The notes beneath the pieces were generated by a model. It made no database searches, was not told the DNA's origin, and saw nothing but the letters and a program-made list of their open reading frames with translations. Positions 9,577-21,348 of a DNA stretch of 64,000 nt are shown in pieces (the first letter of the stretch is position 1; each line of letters starts with the position of its first letter). The stretch spans positions 9,181,779 to 9,245,778 of the forward strand of contig JABAKD010000025.1 of the NCBI GenBank assembly GCA_012845835.1, given 5' to 3'. The DNA is from Undaria pinnatifida. Lineage: Eukaryota; Sar; Phaeophyceae; Laminariales; Alariaceae. The translations under genes and the position numbers were made by a program.

Positions 9577-11329
9577 ATGGCGGGGCCGGACGGCAAGTGG
9601 CGCAATGCGGAGGGTGGAGTTTCGCCGTTCGTGGACACCAGTAAGTCGGTGGGACTGACTGGCGCGCCCCAACCGGGATCGGTGTCGCAAGCGGTGTTCG
9701 TGGGTGAGTCGTGTGACCGTAAATGTGCCGAGTGGGTTCTTGACAGTAGGACAACTTTTACTGACCAGCATAGCGGTGAGAAACGTAGCAACGCTAGAAA
9801 TGATGGTTGTCAGTTGCCGGACTCGGTTGGTAACGAGCCGGAACAGAGTGGCGGTAGGGTCACACAGCGTTGCCAGGAGAAAGGTGAGTTGCCGAACCCT
9901 GGTAGTTTCGAAAAAAAAAAAAATTCAATCACACGGTGCATCATTACTGTGGGCATGGCCAGTCGCCTGTCCGTGATGGTCCCCAGTTGGGACTGTCTAA
10001 AAACAATAACGCAAGACAGATTTACTGTGGGCATGGCCAGTTGCCCGCCTTTGATCGTTCCGAGTCGGAACAGGATAGCAGTAAATCTAGACAGCGTTAC
10101 CAAGGTCATGGCCAGTTGCCTGGCCTTGGTCGTGCCCAGTCGGCGCAAGGCTTGCGAGAGTACTCAAAAGCACCGCAGGGGCGGCATGGTCACGAACAGT
10201 TGCCGGATCATGAGTCCCGGGCGGAAAATAAAGTCCAGAGTCATGGCCAGTTGCCTGACGTTGGTCGTGAGCATAGCGGTAAGAAACGTAGCAACGCTAG
10301 AAATGATGGTTGTCAGTTGCCGGAGTCGGTTGGTAACGAGCCGGAACAGAGTGGCGGTAGGGTCACACAGCGTTGCCAGGAGAAAGGTGAGTTGCCGAAC
10401 CCTGGTAGTTTCGAAAAAAAAAAAAAAAATCAATCACACGGTGCATAATTACTGTGGGCATGGCCAGTCGCCTGTCCGTGATGGTCCCCAGTTGGGACTG
10501 TCTAAAAACAATAACGCAAGACAGATTTACTGTGGGCATGGCCAGTTGCCTGCCTTTGATCGTTCCGAGTCGGAACAGGATAGCAGTAAATCTAGACAGC
10601 GTTACCAAGGTCATGGCCAGTTGCCTGGCCTTGGTCGTGCCCAGTCGGCGCAAGGCTTGCGAGAGTACTCAAAAGCACCGCAGGGGCGGCATGGTCACGA
10701 ACAGTTGCCGGATCATGAGTCCCGGGCGGAAAATAAAGTCCAGAGTCATGGCCAGTTGCCTGACGTGGGTCGTGTCCAGTCGGCGCAAGGCTGGCGAGAG
10801 TCCTCAAAGGCAACCAACTTAAGCGAGTACGCAAAAGAAAAATATGTACCCGAGTCGGGGCGACAAGTAGCCCCTTTAGATGGAAAAGAATCGTACTACA
10901 CTCAAGTTCAGACATGCAATGTAACCAACAATGGCAACAGCAGAAAAGCAAAAATCGCTGAGCTGAACGGAAGATGGAATCAAACAAAGGTGTCGATGGC
11001 CGCCGAAAACCGCGACCTTGCTAGAACGAAACGAGTCATTCGAGAGATGGCAGAAATAGGCACAGAGCTGTTACATGTACGCGATGGTAGTGTGGGAGAC
11101 GTGGCTGTTGGAATCGGAGGCACCTTGGTGTCACCTCCTTTCTCTCTCAGCCAAGTGGAACACTATTTTGGGCTTATTAAGGGCTTTCCAGCAATAACGG
11201 AGCTCGTAGACATTATCAAGAATGGCGTCCCGGTAAAAACATCGGTCACGGACCTCGACCCAACCAGAGCAATGCAGTATGGAAATCACAGCACCGTGGC
11301 AGAACACATGGACCTAGTTTGGAAAAAAA
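9577..11329 (+). CDS. YR-element ORF2, N-terminal repeat region before RT
   Basis: ATG at 9577. The product carries imperfect repeats of about 22-25 residues built on a (G/S)HGQLP core: CGHGQLPAFDRSESEQD, GHGQLPGLGRAQSAQG, GHEQLPDHESRAE, SHGQLPDVGRVQSAQG, with looser members DGCQLPDSVGNEPEQSG and KGELPNPGSFE. DNA of 503 bp is tandemly duplicated here. A-runs at about 9910 and 10413 shift the frame, so although one frame stays open to 11337, its middle third (about 9923-10413) is read out of register; the true repeats there lie in the third frame. After the repeats comes a unique segment (about 10815-11322) with AEHMDLVWKK at its end. A7 at 11323-11329 then breaks the frame before the RT. The function of this region is unknown. 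Confidence 0.6.
9768..10773 (+). repeat. 503-bp tandem duplication in YR-element ORF2
   Basis: Copy 1 is about 9768-10270 and copy 2 about 10271-10773 (anchor TAGCGGT at 9771 and 10274). The copies are nearly identical. 503 is not a multiple of three; the frame shifts at the poly-A runs compensate. Confidence 0.8.
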
Positions 11330-13113
11330 CTGTATGAAGATATTAGACGAAATCGAGTGCTCGTGTTTGAAAGAGAATCCGCTGCCTCTTTAAAAGGGCT
11401 GCGGGTGGCACCTCTGGGGGCGGTGGTCACACACAAGGTCAGAATCATTAACGACTACTCGTTTGAGGCCGGAGCGGCCAGGGGGGAGAAGGGGGGACTG
11501 AACAGAGACACACAAACCGAAGAGGTACCAAAATGTCTCTGTGGTGACGCCCTCCCCGCACTTATAAAGGCTCTAACAGACCTTCGAATAAGGTTCCCCA
11601 ACCGTCGTATACTGTTGGCAAAGGCAGACGTAACTGACGCTTTCAGGAATGTTAGAATTGCACCGCACCAGGCACAGAACTTTTGTTACGTGGTAGACGA
11701 TGTGTTGGTATCGGATTTCAGACTCACCTTTGGATGGGCAGCCTCGCCAGGGTACTGGGGCCTCATGGCCGCAGCGGCCGAACACGCCCACTGTAACACT
11801 ACGGTAAATAGCGCCGTTATCCTACCAGAAGGAAAGGCCATGATGTCGCACGTCAAAATCGTGAAGCCGTGGGAGAACGGAAGTCCAACCCGGATTCCGA
11901 CCGGAGTAAGAGTTAACGCCCCGAAAAGGGGCGGGCCAAGCGAACCGTTTTTAACGTCCGTGTACGTTGATGATTTTATTATGGCCAGCGTGCAGCTCAA
12001 CGCTTCAGATCAGACAGCCCTCATAGCGTCGGCTTCTCTCGCATCAGATAACGTAAGATTATTTGGACCAGGCGAAAAAGGTGAAACTCCAATTCTTGCC
12101 CCGAAGAAGAGCACGAATTGGAATTCAACTGTAGATGCTCTCGGTTTTACCATCAACACCCACACCATGCGAATCTCGGTCACTATGGAAAGGATAGAAG
12201 CGATTAGACTACTCTTAGAACTTGAGTGGCCTAGTAGCAAAACGCATGCAGGCGCGCAGGCCGTTCTCAGCATGGCCGGGAAATTATGGAACCTCACGTA
12301 TGTAGTCAGAGCGGGAAGATATTTTGTCTGGCAGCTTTTACGTTTGGCCGATCTTCACAAAATAGCTAAGTCGAAAAAACGGACGCGGAGAGTAGTTAAA
12401 CTGGGCTGGGAGTTTCACAATGATATTGCCTTCTGGAAGTGGGCAATCGACCACAACTTGGTTAACGCCGGGGAGTCGCTTGGAGCACCTTTTTACGCAC
12501 ACGTACAACGAACTGCCTTACGACGATACTACTCAGACGCAAGCTTTACTGCAGTCGGGGGTTTTGCCCAGAGCTCCAGGTGTATTGGAGATACGATCTG
12601 AACCACCGGCTGTCCGAGCTTCTGCGAAAACAGGTGGTGACAAAGGGCGAGGACGCAATAACGATCAACTTGCTCGAACTGTGTGGCATGGTAATGACAG
12701 CGTACGTGACACAAGTCCTTTTGAACGATAGGCCGAAAACGCCAGGAGATCCAGTACTGTTGAGAGGAGACAACGTGGCAGCAGTGTCGTGGATTAACAG
12801 ATGTGGAGGATCACGTAACAGACGTGCGGCCCTAGCCATGAGATTACTGGGTAGACTGGAAAGCACGAGCGGTTGGACCCATGACGCAAAACATATTCCC
12901 GGTGTGCAGAATGTGGTGGCTGACGGCATTTCAAGATGGCCAAAAGAACAGATCGCGCGCAACCTGCAGCCCCTCGTACACGGGGAATGGAGAGAGCAAA
13001 GTATAGGTCAGAGCGGGTGCGGATTTTTCGAGACAATTCTACAGCCCAATTTTCCCACAGAGTACATGAATGACGATGTATGGGATGCGATGACACGAAC
13101 AGCAGAATCATGA
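11330..13113 (+). CDS. Reverse transcriptase-RNase H of the YR element (one frame break)
   Basis: After the A7 break the frame runs LYEDIRRNRVLVFE into the RT. Visible motifs are KVRIINDYSFE, LLAKADVTDAFRNVRI (first catalytic Asp), FGWAASPGYWG, and YVDDFIMAS (catalytic Asp pair, 11963-11989). RNase H follows: SDASFTAVGG (first Asp), a frame break at a G5 run near 12557, then INLLELCG (Glu), LRGDNVAAVSWINRCGG (Asp), and NVVADGISRW (last Asp). The stop is TGA at 13111-13113. All RT and RNase H acidic residues are present. The domain order and the ADGISR ending resemble DIRS/Ngaro polymerases. It would copy the element RNA into DNA. Confidence 0.85.
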
Positions 13114-14223
13114 ACACTTGCTCAAACCCCTCCGAGCAGGATCATACGCGGGAGAGGGAGGGAATGAGGACGAGGCGAAAATACTGGTGGAGACCCTAGC
13201 GTTGGCCTCGGTGGGGGGAAGCACGCAAAAGGTGTACTGGTCTCAATGGAAAACGTGGTGCCGTCTCAGGGCGATAGAAGGGAAGGGGGCGTGGCTGTTA
13301 GAAAGAGACGGAGTCGATGCGGCAGTTACGGAGCTGACGAAATTCATGGCGTTGCGCTGCTTTAGCTTCAAAAACCAGAGTCAGACGATTCGGGGTTACC
13401 TAGCAGCGATCAAGTATTTTCACAGAATGTTTGAGGGTTGGGAATTGCCCACTTCACACTGCATGGTGACAGCAGTAGGGAAAAGAATCGACAGAGCACA
13501 CGGTAAGTCGGAGGTACGCCCCAAGGTAAGGAAACCTCTGTCGTGGGAACTGCTAACCAAGGGGAGGGGGTGCGTGGCCGGTGTAGAGACCGAAGGGTGG
13601 GTAGTGTGGTGCGGTCTCGCTTTGTCGTTTCATCTATTGTGCAGAGCCTCGGAAATTTGGGCGTTTGGTAATGGCCTGGTACACCCGGACTTTTGTCTGA
13701 CGAGAAGGGACTTGGTTTTGTTTTTGCGGGAGCGTCGCAACTGGCGTGGGATGACAGGCGCATAGCGGACAGAGTAGAAGTGACGTTCCGCGCGTCCAAG
13801 TCAGACAACAAGAGGTTGGGAGCAACGGTTACCAGGACGAGCGTAACGGTAGGGAAGGATCAAGCGACGAGGGGTGTGAGTGGTTACGGGGCCCTGGAAA
13901 TAATTCTGGACCTGCTAGACCTTCACCCCGAATTGAGCGGGTCAGCACCACTCATGCAGACACGCACGGCAAGCGGGTGGAAGGTTATCTCGCGTGCGGT
14001 AGCGACGAAGGCCTTGAGGCGGATGGTCAGTAGTTTGGGGAGAGACCCGACGCAGTACGCCTTACACTCAGGTAGGATTGGTGGGGCTACGCAGTTGGCG
14101 GCACAAGGTGCTTCGGACATTCAGATCCAAAGAGCGGGGAGGTGGAAGTCTCTGGCGTTCATGGTTTACGTAAGAGCGGGAGGGGAGGGGGCAGACTTTG
14201 TGTCAGAAGCTCTAACAAGGTAA
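13094..14223 (+). CDS. Tyrosine recombinase of the YR element (one frame break)
   Basis: An open frame overlaps the end of the RNase H ORF by about 20 bp; no ATG precedes the conserved part, so the start is uncertain (overlap shift, reinitiation or fusion). The N-terminal SAM-like core-binding domain reads STQKVYWSQWKTWCR and IRGYLAAIKYFHRMF. The catalytic part has the first Arg in LLCRASEIW (about 13640), then H-x-x-R in YALHSGRIGGAT (about 14055), and the Tyr nucleophile in AFMVYVRAG (about 14165), giving the R-H-R-Y set. The frame breaks near 13720-13735 at a T-run (GTTTTTGC), where the second frame continues FVFAGASQLAWDD. The stop is TAA at 14221-14223. It would integrate circular element DNA by site-specific recombination. 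Confidence 0.85.
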
Positions 14224-14278
14224 GGCGGGAAGAGAATTAACAAGATAAGTTTCAGAGATATTCGGGCTTGCCCAATGG

Positions 14279-14471
14279 AGAAAAGTGGGGCCAGGGTTTC
14301 CGTTTTTCTCGGCGGTACGGGGCCGAAACGTAAACGTAGCGGGTTAGCCCGAAGGGTGTTTTTCCATGTTTAGTTCTGGGAGTAGGTTATCCCATTGTAC
14401 CATGTGGGTGCCTTACAGGCATCATTTTACTGCGTAAATTAATTCCACAATTCTTGAGCCAAAATATAACA
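14279..14471 (+). repeat. Split direct repeat B1
   Basis: 193 bp, AGAAAAGTGGGGCC... to ...AAAATATAACA, repeated without visible difference at 14780-14972. It abuts A2 directly, so B1-A2 is the internal junction of the split repeats. Confidence 0.85.
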
Positions 14472-14696
14472 TATTAATATATTCAAATTCATTTCGAATA
14501 TGGAGTTTGTGCAATTTGAGGAGGCAAAAATGTGGAAGGGGAGAGGGGTTGTATTATAGTGGAAGGCTTTCGGTGAAAGTGCCGTGGGAGCTCGACACTT
14601 CCATGCGAGCAGCGAAACGAACTGCAGAGCAACACGCAGACGCAAGGGGAGGTGCAGCGAGCATCGGTTTCGTATTTCGGGTTTGATCGTTTTTTT
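14472..14696 (+). repeat. Split direct repeat A2
   Basis: 225-bp copy of A1. A spacer of about 83 bp with a long G-run (near 14728) separates it from B2. Confidence 0.85.
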
Positions 14697-14779
14697 CCCA
14701 CCGTCCCACCCTAACGCTCAAGAGAGGGGGGGGGGGGGGCAGTAAGGTTGTTAGTATAATATGAGTGTAACATAGTAGC

Positions 14780-14972
14780 AGAAAAGTGGGGCCAGGGTTT
14801 CCGTTTTTCTCGGCGGTACGGGGCCGAAACGTAAACGTAGCGGGTTAGCCCGAAGGGTGTTTTTCCATGTTTAGTTCTGGGAGTAGGTTATCCCATTGTA
14901 CCATGTGGGTGCCTTACAGGCATCATTTTACTGCGTAAATTAATTCCACAATTCTTGAGCCAAAATATAACA
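14780..14972 (+). repeat. Split direct repeat B2 (right end of YR element)
   Basis: Copy of B1. It ends AAAATATAACA, one or two bases before 5S-unit sequence resumes (GACTATAAATGG). Confidence 0.85.
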
Positions 14973-15008
14973 AAGACTATAAATGGACGCCAACTTGCGC
15001 AGACACCA

Positions 15009-15124
15009 GGAACGGCCATACCACGTCGATCGCACCACATCCCGTCCGCTCTGTGAAGTTAAGCGACGTCGGGCCAGGCTAGTACTACGGTGGGGGACCA
15101 CGTGGGAAGCCCTGGTGCTGTTCC
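15009..15124 (+). rRNA. 5S ribosomal RNA, copy 7 (variant)
   Basis: First copy after the retroelement. It has one change in the gene body: AAGCGACGTCGG where all others read AAGCGGCGTCGG (near 15066), inside the box A-like control region. The upstream flank reads ATAAATGG in place of ATAGATGG. Helix I ends and the T6 terminator are intact. Confidence 0.93.
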
Positions 15125-15449
15125 TTTTTTGCCTCAAAGACCTTATTTTGCCCACCTTGCAACCACCTTCTATCTATCATAGGACACGCCCCGCACCCAC
15201 CTATCGCCGACTGGACCTCATCGCGTGCGAGGACACGCGAGGGTCTCAGCTTCTTCTGCCCCGCCCTAGCTTACGAACGAACGCCAACAATGAACTACAC
15301 GCCGCGCCCAGGGGACCACCTACCTGCCTTCTTCACCAAGAAAACACTCCAGGTACCAACCAGGTCCAACGTTCTCCATACAGCAGAAGAAGTAGTAGAA
15401 TACGTACGTACCCATTCATTCATAATTAGAGCCAACGACATGAAAAAAA

Positions 15450-15480
<31 letters not shown>

Positions 15481-15896
15481 CAAAACGGTTTCGTTTGTTT
15501 GGCATTTTAGATCACAACTGGCCCAAAAGATCCAAAACGATACCAAAGGGTACATACATGTCATACGGTAGTCTTCTCCTCTCGAGTGCCCTTGCATGCG
15601 TGTGCGTGTGCGGGTGTGCGAGCTGCCCCCCCCACTTCATAAGAGATCGTTGCCACTTCGCGGGATACACAGGCTATATATAGGCTCTCTCTCTCTCTCT
15701 CTCTCGCTCTCTCTCTCTCTGTGGGAACCCCGCTTACCCCCGCCTCCTTGCCTAGACTACAGCAGTAGACCATTAATAGTAGTCTAGTCTATGGCAGTAT
15801 CATAGTATTAATAGTACATGCCTTGTTGGGCCGCTTTTGGTTGCCCCTGGCAGGATAGGCTAGACTATAGATGGACGCCAACTTGCGCAGACACCA

Positions 15897-16012
15897 GGAA
15901 CGGCCATACCACGTCGATCGCACCACATCCCGTCCGCTCTGTGAAGTTAAGCGGCGTCGGGCCAGGCTAGTACTACGGTGGGGGACCACGTGGGAAGCCC
16001 TGGTGCTGTTCC
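15897..16012 (+). rRNA. 5S ribosomal RNA, copy 8
   Basis: 116-nt gene of the standard sequence with T6. The spacer before it carries a longer CAAAA tract. Confidence 0.95.
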
Positions 16013-16785
16013 TTTTTTGCCTCAAAGACCTTATTTTGCCCACCTTGCAACCACCTTCTATCTATCATAGGACACGCCCCGCACCCACCTATCGCCGACT
16101 GGACCTCATCGCGTGCGAGGACACGCGAGGGTCTCAGCTTCTTCTGCCCCGCCCTAGCTTACGAACGAACGCCAACAATGAACTACACGCCGCGCCCAGG
16201 GGACCACCTACCTGCCTTCTTCACCAAGAAAACACTCCAGGTACCAACCAGGTCCAACGTTCTCCATACAGCAGAAGAAGTAGTAGAATACGTACGTACC
16301 CATTCATTCATAATTAGAGCCAACGACATGAAAAAAAAAAAAAAAAAAACAAACAAACAAAACAAAACAAAACGGTTTCGTTTGTTTGGCATTTTAGATC
16401 ACAACTGGCCCAAAAGATCCAAAACGATACCAAAGGGTACATACATGTCATACGGTAGTCTTCTCCTCTCGAGTGCCCTTGCATGCGTGTGCGTGTGCGG
16501 GTGTGCGAGCTGCCCCCCCCACTTCATAAGAGATCGTTGCCACTTCGCGGGATACACAGGCTATATATAGGCTCTCTCTCTCTCTCTCTCTCTCGCTCTC
16601 TCTCTCTCTGTGGGAACCCCGCTTACCCCCGCCTCCTTGCCTAGACTACAGCAGTAGACCATTAATAGTAGTCTAGTCTATGGCAGTATCATAGTATTAA
16701 TAGTACATGCCTTGTTGGGCCGCTTTTGGTTGCCCCTGGCAGGATAGGCTAGACTATAGATGGACGCCAACTTGCGCAGACACCA

Positions 16786-16901
16786 GGAACGGCCATACCA
16801 CGTCGATCGCACCACATCCCGTCCGCTCTGTGAAGTTAAGCGGCGTCGGGCCAGGCTAGTACTACGGTGGGGGACCACGTGGGAAGCCCTGGTGCTGTTC
16901 C
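16786..16901 (+). rRNA. 5S ribosomal RNA, copy 9
   Basis: Standard 116-nt gene with T6, in a run of almost identical 889-890 bp units (copies 8 to 14). Confidence 0.95.
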
Positions 16902-17674
16902 TTTTTTGCCTCAAAGACCTTATTTTGCCCACCTTGCAACCACCTTCTATCTATCATAGGACACGCCCCGCACCCACCTATCGCCGACTGGACCTCATCG
17001 CGTGCGAGGACACGCGAGGGTCTCAGCTTCTTCTGCCCCGCCCTAGCTTACGAACGAACGCCAACAATGAACTACACGCCGCGCCCAGGGGACCACCTAC
17101 CTGCCTTCTTCACCAAGAAAACACTCCAGGTACCAACCAGGTCCAACGTTCTCCATACAGCAGAAGAAGTAGTAGAATACGTACGTACCCATTCATTCAT
17201 AATTAGAGCCAACGACATGAAAAAAAAAAAAAAAAAAACAAACAAACAAAACAAAACAAAACGGTTTCGTTTGTTTGGCATTTTAGATCACAACTGGCCC
17301 AAAAGATCCAAAACGATACCAAAGGGTACATACATGTCATACGGTAGTCTTCTCCTCTCGAGTGCCCTTGCATGCGTGTGCGTGTGCGGGTGTGCGAGCT
17401 GCCCCCCCCACTTCATAAGAGATCGTTGCCACTTCGCGGGATACACAGGCTATATATAGGCTCTCTCTCTCTCTCTCTCTCTCGCTCTCTCTCTCTCTGT
17501 GGGAACCCCGCTTACCCCCGCCTCCTTGCCTAGACTACAGCAGTAGACCATTAATAGTAGTCTAGTCTATGGCAGTATCATAGTATTAATAGTACATGCC
17601 TTGTTGGGCCGCTTTTGGTTGCCCCTGGCAGGATAGGCTAGACTATAGATGGACGCCAACTTGCGCAGACACCA

Positions 17675-17790
17675 GGAACGGCCATACCACGTCGATCGCA
17701 CCACATCCCGTCCGCTCTGTGAAGTTAAGCGGCGTCGGGCCAGGCTAGTACTACGGTGGGGGACCACGTGGGAAGCCCTGGTGCTGTTCC
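17675..17790 (+). rRNA. 5S ribosomal RNA, copy 10
   Basis: Standard 116-nt gene with T6. Confidence 0.95.
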
Positions 17791-18564
17791 TTTTTTGCCT
17801 CAAAGACCTTATTTTGCCCACCTTGCAACCACCTTCTATCTATCATAGGACACGCCCCGCACCCACCTATCGCCGACTGGACCTCATCGCGTGCGAGGAC
17901 ACGCGAGGGTCTCAGCTTCTTCTGCCCCGCCCTAGCTTACGAACGAACGCCAACAATGAACTACACGCCGCGCCCAGGGGACCACCTACCTGCCTTCTTC
18001 ACCAAGAAAACACTCCAGGTACCAACCAGGTCCAACGTTCTCCATACAGCAGAAGAAGTAGTAGAATACGTACGTACCCATTCATTCATAATTAGAGCCA
18101 ACGACATGAAAAAAAAAAAAAAAAAACAAACAAACAAAACAAAACAAAACGGTTTCGTTTGTTTGGCATTTTAGATCACAACTGGCCCAAAAGATCCAAA
18201 ACGATACCAAAGGGTACATACATGTCATACGGTAGTCTTCTCCTCTCGAGTGCCCTTGCATGCGTGTGCGTGTGCGGGTGTGCGAGCTGCCCCCCCCACT
18301 TCATAAGAGATCGTTGCCACTTCGCGGGATACACAGGCTATATATAGGCTCTCTCTCTCTCTCTCTCTCTCTCGCTCTCTCTCTCTCTGTGGGAACCCCG
18401 CTTACCCCCGCCTCCTTGCCTAGACTACAGCAGTAGACCATTAATAGTAGTCTAGTCTATGGCAGTATCATAGTATTAATAGTACATGCCTTGTTGGGCC
18501 GCTTTTGGTTGCCCCTGGCAGGATAGGCTAGACTATAGATGGACGCCAACTTGCGCAGACACCA

Positions 18565-18680
18565 GGAACGGCCATACCACGTCGATCGCACCACATCCCG
18601 TCCGCTCTGTGAAGTTAAGCGGCGTCGGGCCAGGCTAGTACTACGGTGGGGGACCACGTGGGAAGCCCTGGTGCTGTTCC
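18565..18680 (+). rRNA. 5S ribosomal RNA, copy 11
   Basis: Standard 116-nt gene with T6. Confidence 0.95.
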
Positions 18681-19453
18681 TTTTTTGCCTCAAAGACCTT
18701 ATTTTGCCCACCTTGCAACCACCTTCTATCTATCATAGGACACGCCCCGCACCCACCTATCGCCGACTGGACCTCATCGCGTGCGAGGACACGCGAGGGT
18801 CTCAGCTTCTTCTGCCCCGCCCTAGCTTACGAACGAACGCCAACAATGAACTACACGCCGCGCCCAGGGGACCACCTACCTGCCTTCTTCACCAAGAAAA
18901 CACTCCAGGTACCAACCAGGTCCAACGTTCTCCATACAGCAGAAGAAGTAGTAGAATACGTACGTACCCATTCATTCATAATTAGAGCCAACGACATGAA
19001 AAAAAAAAAAAAAAAAACAAACAAACAAAACAAAACAAAACGGTTTCGTTTGTTTGGCATTTTAGATCACAACTGGCCCAAAAGATCCAAAACGATACCA
19101 AAGGGTACATACATGTCATACGGTAGTCTTCTCCTCTCGAGTGCCCTTGCATGCGTGTGCGTGTGCGGGTGTGCGAGCTGCCCCCCCCACTTCATAAGAG
19201 ATCGTTGCCACTTCGCGGGATACACAGGCTATATATAGGCTCTCTCTCTCTCTCTCTCTCTCGCTCTCTCTCTCTCTGTGGGAACCCCGCTTACCCCCGC
19301 CTCCTTGCCTAGACTACAGCAGTAGACCATTAATAGTAGTCTAGTCTATGGCAGTATCATAGTATTAATAGTACATGCCTTGTTGGGCCGCTTTTGGTTG
19401 CCCCTGGCAGGATAGGCTAGACTATAGATGGACGCCAACTTGCGCAGACACCA

Positions 19454-19569
19454 GGAACGGCCATACCACGTCGATCGCACCACATCCCGTCCGCTCTGTG
19501 AAGTTAAGCGGCGTCGGGCCAGGCTAGTACTACGGTGGGGGACCACGTGGGAAGCCCTGGTGCTGTTCC
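19454..19569 (+). rRNA. 5S ribosomal RNA, copy 12
   Basis: Standard 116-nt gene with T6. The following spacer has a shortened TATA-like box (CTATATAGG near 20120). Confidence 0.95.
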
Positions 19570-20342
19570 TTTTTTGCCTCAAAGACCTTATTTTGCCCAC
19601 CTTGCAACCACCTTCTATCTATCATAGGACACGCCCCGCACCCACCTATCGCCGACTGGACCTCATCGCGTGCGAGGACACGCGAGGGTCTCAGCTTCTT
19701 CTGCCCCGCCCTAGCTTACGAACGAACGCCAACAATGAACTACACGCCGCGCCCAGGGGACCACCTACCTGCCTTCTTCACCAAGAAAACACTCCAGGTA
19801 CCAACCAGGTCCAACGTTCTCCATACAGCAGAAGAAGTAGTAGAATACGTACGTACCCATTCATTCATAATTAGAGCCAACGACATGAAAAAAAAAAAAA
19901 AAAAAACAAACAAACAAAACAAAACAAAACGGTTTCGTTTGTTTGGCATTTTAGATCACAACTGGCCCAAAAGATCCAAAACGATACCAAAGGGTACATA
20001 CATGTCATACGGTAGTCTTCTCCTCTCGAGTGCCCTTGCATGCGTGTGCGTGTGCGGGTGTGCGAGCTGCCCCCCCCACTTCATAAGAGATCGTTGCCAC
20101 TTCGCGGGATACACAGGCTATATAGGCTCTCTCTCTCTCTCTCTCTCTCTCGCTCTCTCTCTCTCTGTGGGAACCCCGCTTACCCCCGCCTCCTTGCCTA
20201 GACTACAGCAGTAGACCATTAATAGTAGTCTAGTCTATGGCAGTATCATAGTATTAATAGTACATGCCTTGTTGGGCCGCTTTTGGTTGCCCCTGGCAGG
20301 ATAGGCTAGACTATAGATGGACGCCAACTTGCGCAGACACCA

Positions 20343-20458
20343 GGAACGGCCATACCACGTCGATCGCACCACATCCCGTCCGCTCTGTGAAGTTAAGCGG
20401 CGTCGGGCCAGGCTAGTACTACGGTGGGGGACCACGTGGGAAGCCCTGGTGCTGTTCC
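20343..20458 (+). rRNA. 5S ribosomal RNA, copy 13
   Basis: Standard 116-nt gene with T6. The A-run that follows is interrupted by a G (near 20782), a variant shared only with the next unit. Confidence 0.95.
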
Positions 20459-21232
20459 TTTTTTGCCTCAAAGACCTTATTTTGCCCACCTTGCAACCAC
20501 CTTCTATCTATCATAGGACACGCCCCGCACCCACCTATCGCCGACTGGACCTCATCGCGTGCGAGGACACGCGAGGGTCTCAGCTTCTTCTGCCCCGCCC
20601 TAGCTTACGAACGAACGCCAACAATGAACTACACGCCGCGCCCAGGGGACCACCTACCTGCCTTCTTCACCAAGAAAACACTCCAGGTACCAACCAGGTC
20701 CAACGTTCTCCATACAGCAGAAGAAGTAGTAGAATACGTACGTACCCATTCATTCATAATTAGAGCCAACGACATGAAAAAGAAAAAAAAAAAAAACAAA
20801 CAAACAAAACAAAACAAAACGGTTTCGTTTGTTTGGCATTTTAGATCACAACTGGCCCAAAAGATCCAAAACGATACCAAAGGGTACATACATGTCATAC
20901 GGTAGTCTTCTCCTCTCGAGTGCCCTTGCATGCGTGTGCGTGTGCGGGTGTGCGAGCTGCCCCCCCCACTTCATAAGAGATCGTTGCCACTTCGCGGGAT
21001 ACACAGGCTATATATAGGCTCTCTCTCTCTCTCTCTCTCTCGCTCTCTCTCTCTCTGTGGGAACCCCGCTTACCCCCGCCTCCTTGCCTAGACTACAGCA
21101 GTAGACCATTAATAGTAGTCTAGTCTATGGCAGTATCATAGTATTAATAGTACATGCCTTGTTGGGCCGCTTTTGGTTGCCCCTGGCAGGATAGGCTAGA
21201 CTATAGATGGACGCCAACTTGCGCAGACACCA

Positions 21233-21348
21233 GGAACGGCCATACCACGTCGATCGCACCACATCCCGTCCGCTCTGTGAAGTTAAGCGGCGTCGGGCCA
21301 GGCTAGTACTACGGTGGGGGACCACGTGGGAAGCCCTGGTGCTGTTCC
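21233..21348 (+). rRNA. 5S ribosomal RNA, copy 14
   Basis: Standard 116-nt gene with T6; shares the G-interrupted A-run (near 21672) with unit 13. Confidence 0.95.

Larger units (their letters stand above)
8193..14974 (+). mobile_element. Tyrosine-recombinase retrotransposon, PAT/Ngaro-like (DIRS order)
   Basis: A 6782-bp element inside one 5S unit. The spacing of 5S copies 6 and 7 is 7661 bp; removing the element leaves 879 bp, a normal unit. Gene order is Gag-like, RT-RNase H, then a tyrosine recombinase. There is no DDE integrase and no LTR. The terminal structure is split direct repeats: A1 (8191-8415), then ORFs, then B1 (14279-14471), A2 (14472-14696) and B2 (14780-14972), diagnostic of PAT/Ngaro-type YR elements. 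A1 and A2 differ at one base that I can see, and B1 and B2 look identical, so the insertion is young. I see no target-site duplication, as expected for recombinase-mediated insertion. Its ORFs are interrupted at homopolymers. Confidence 0.87.
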
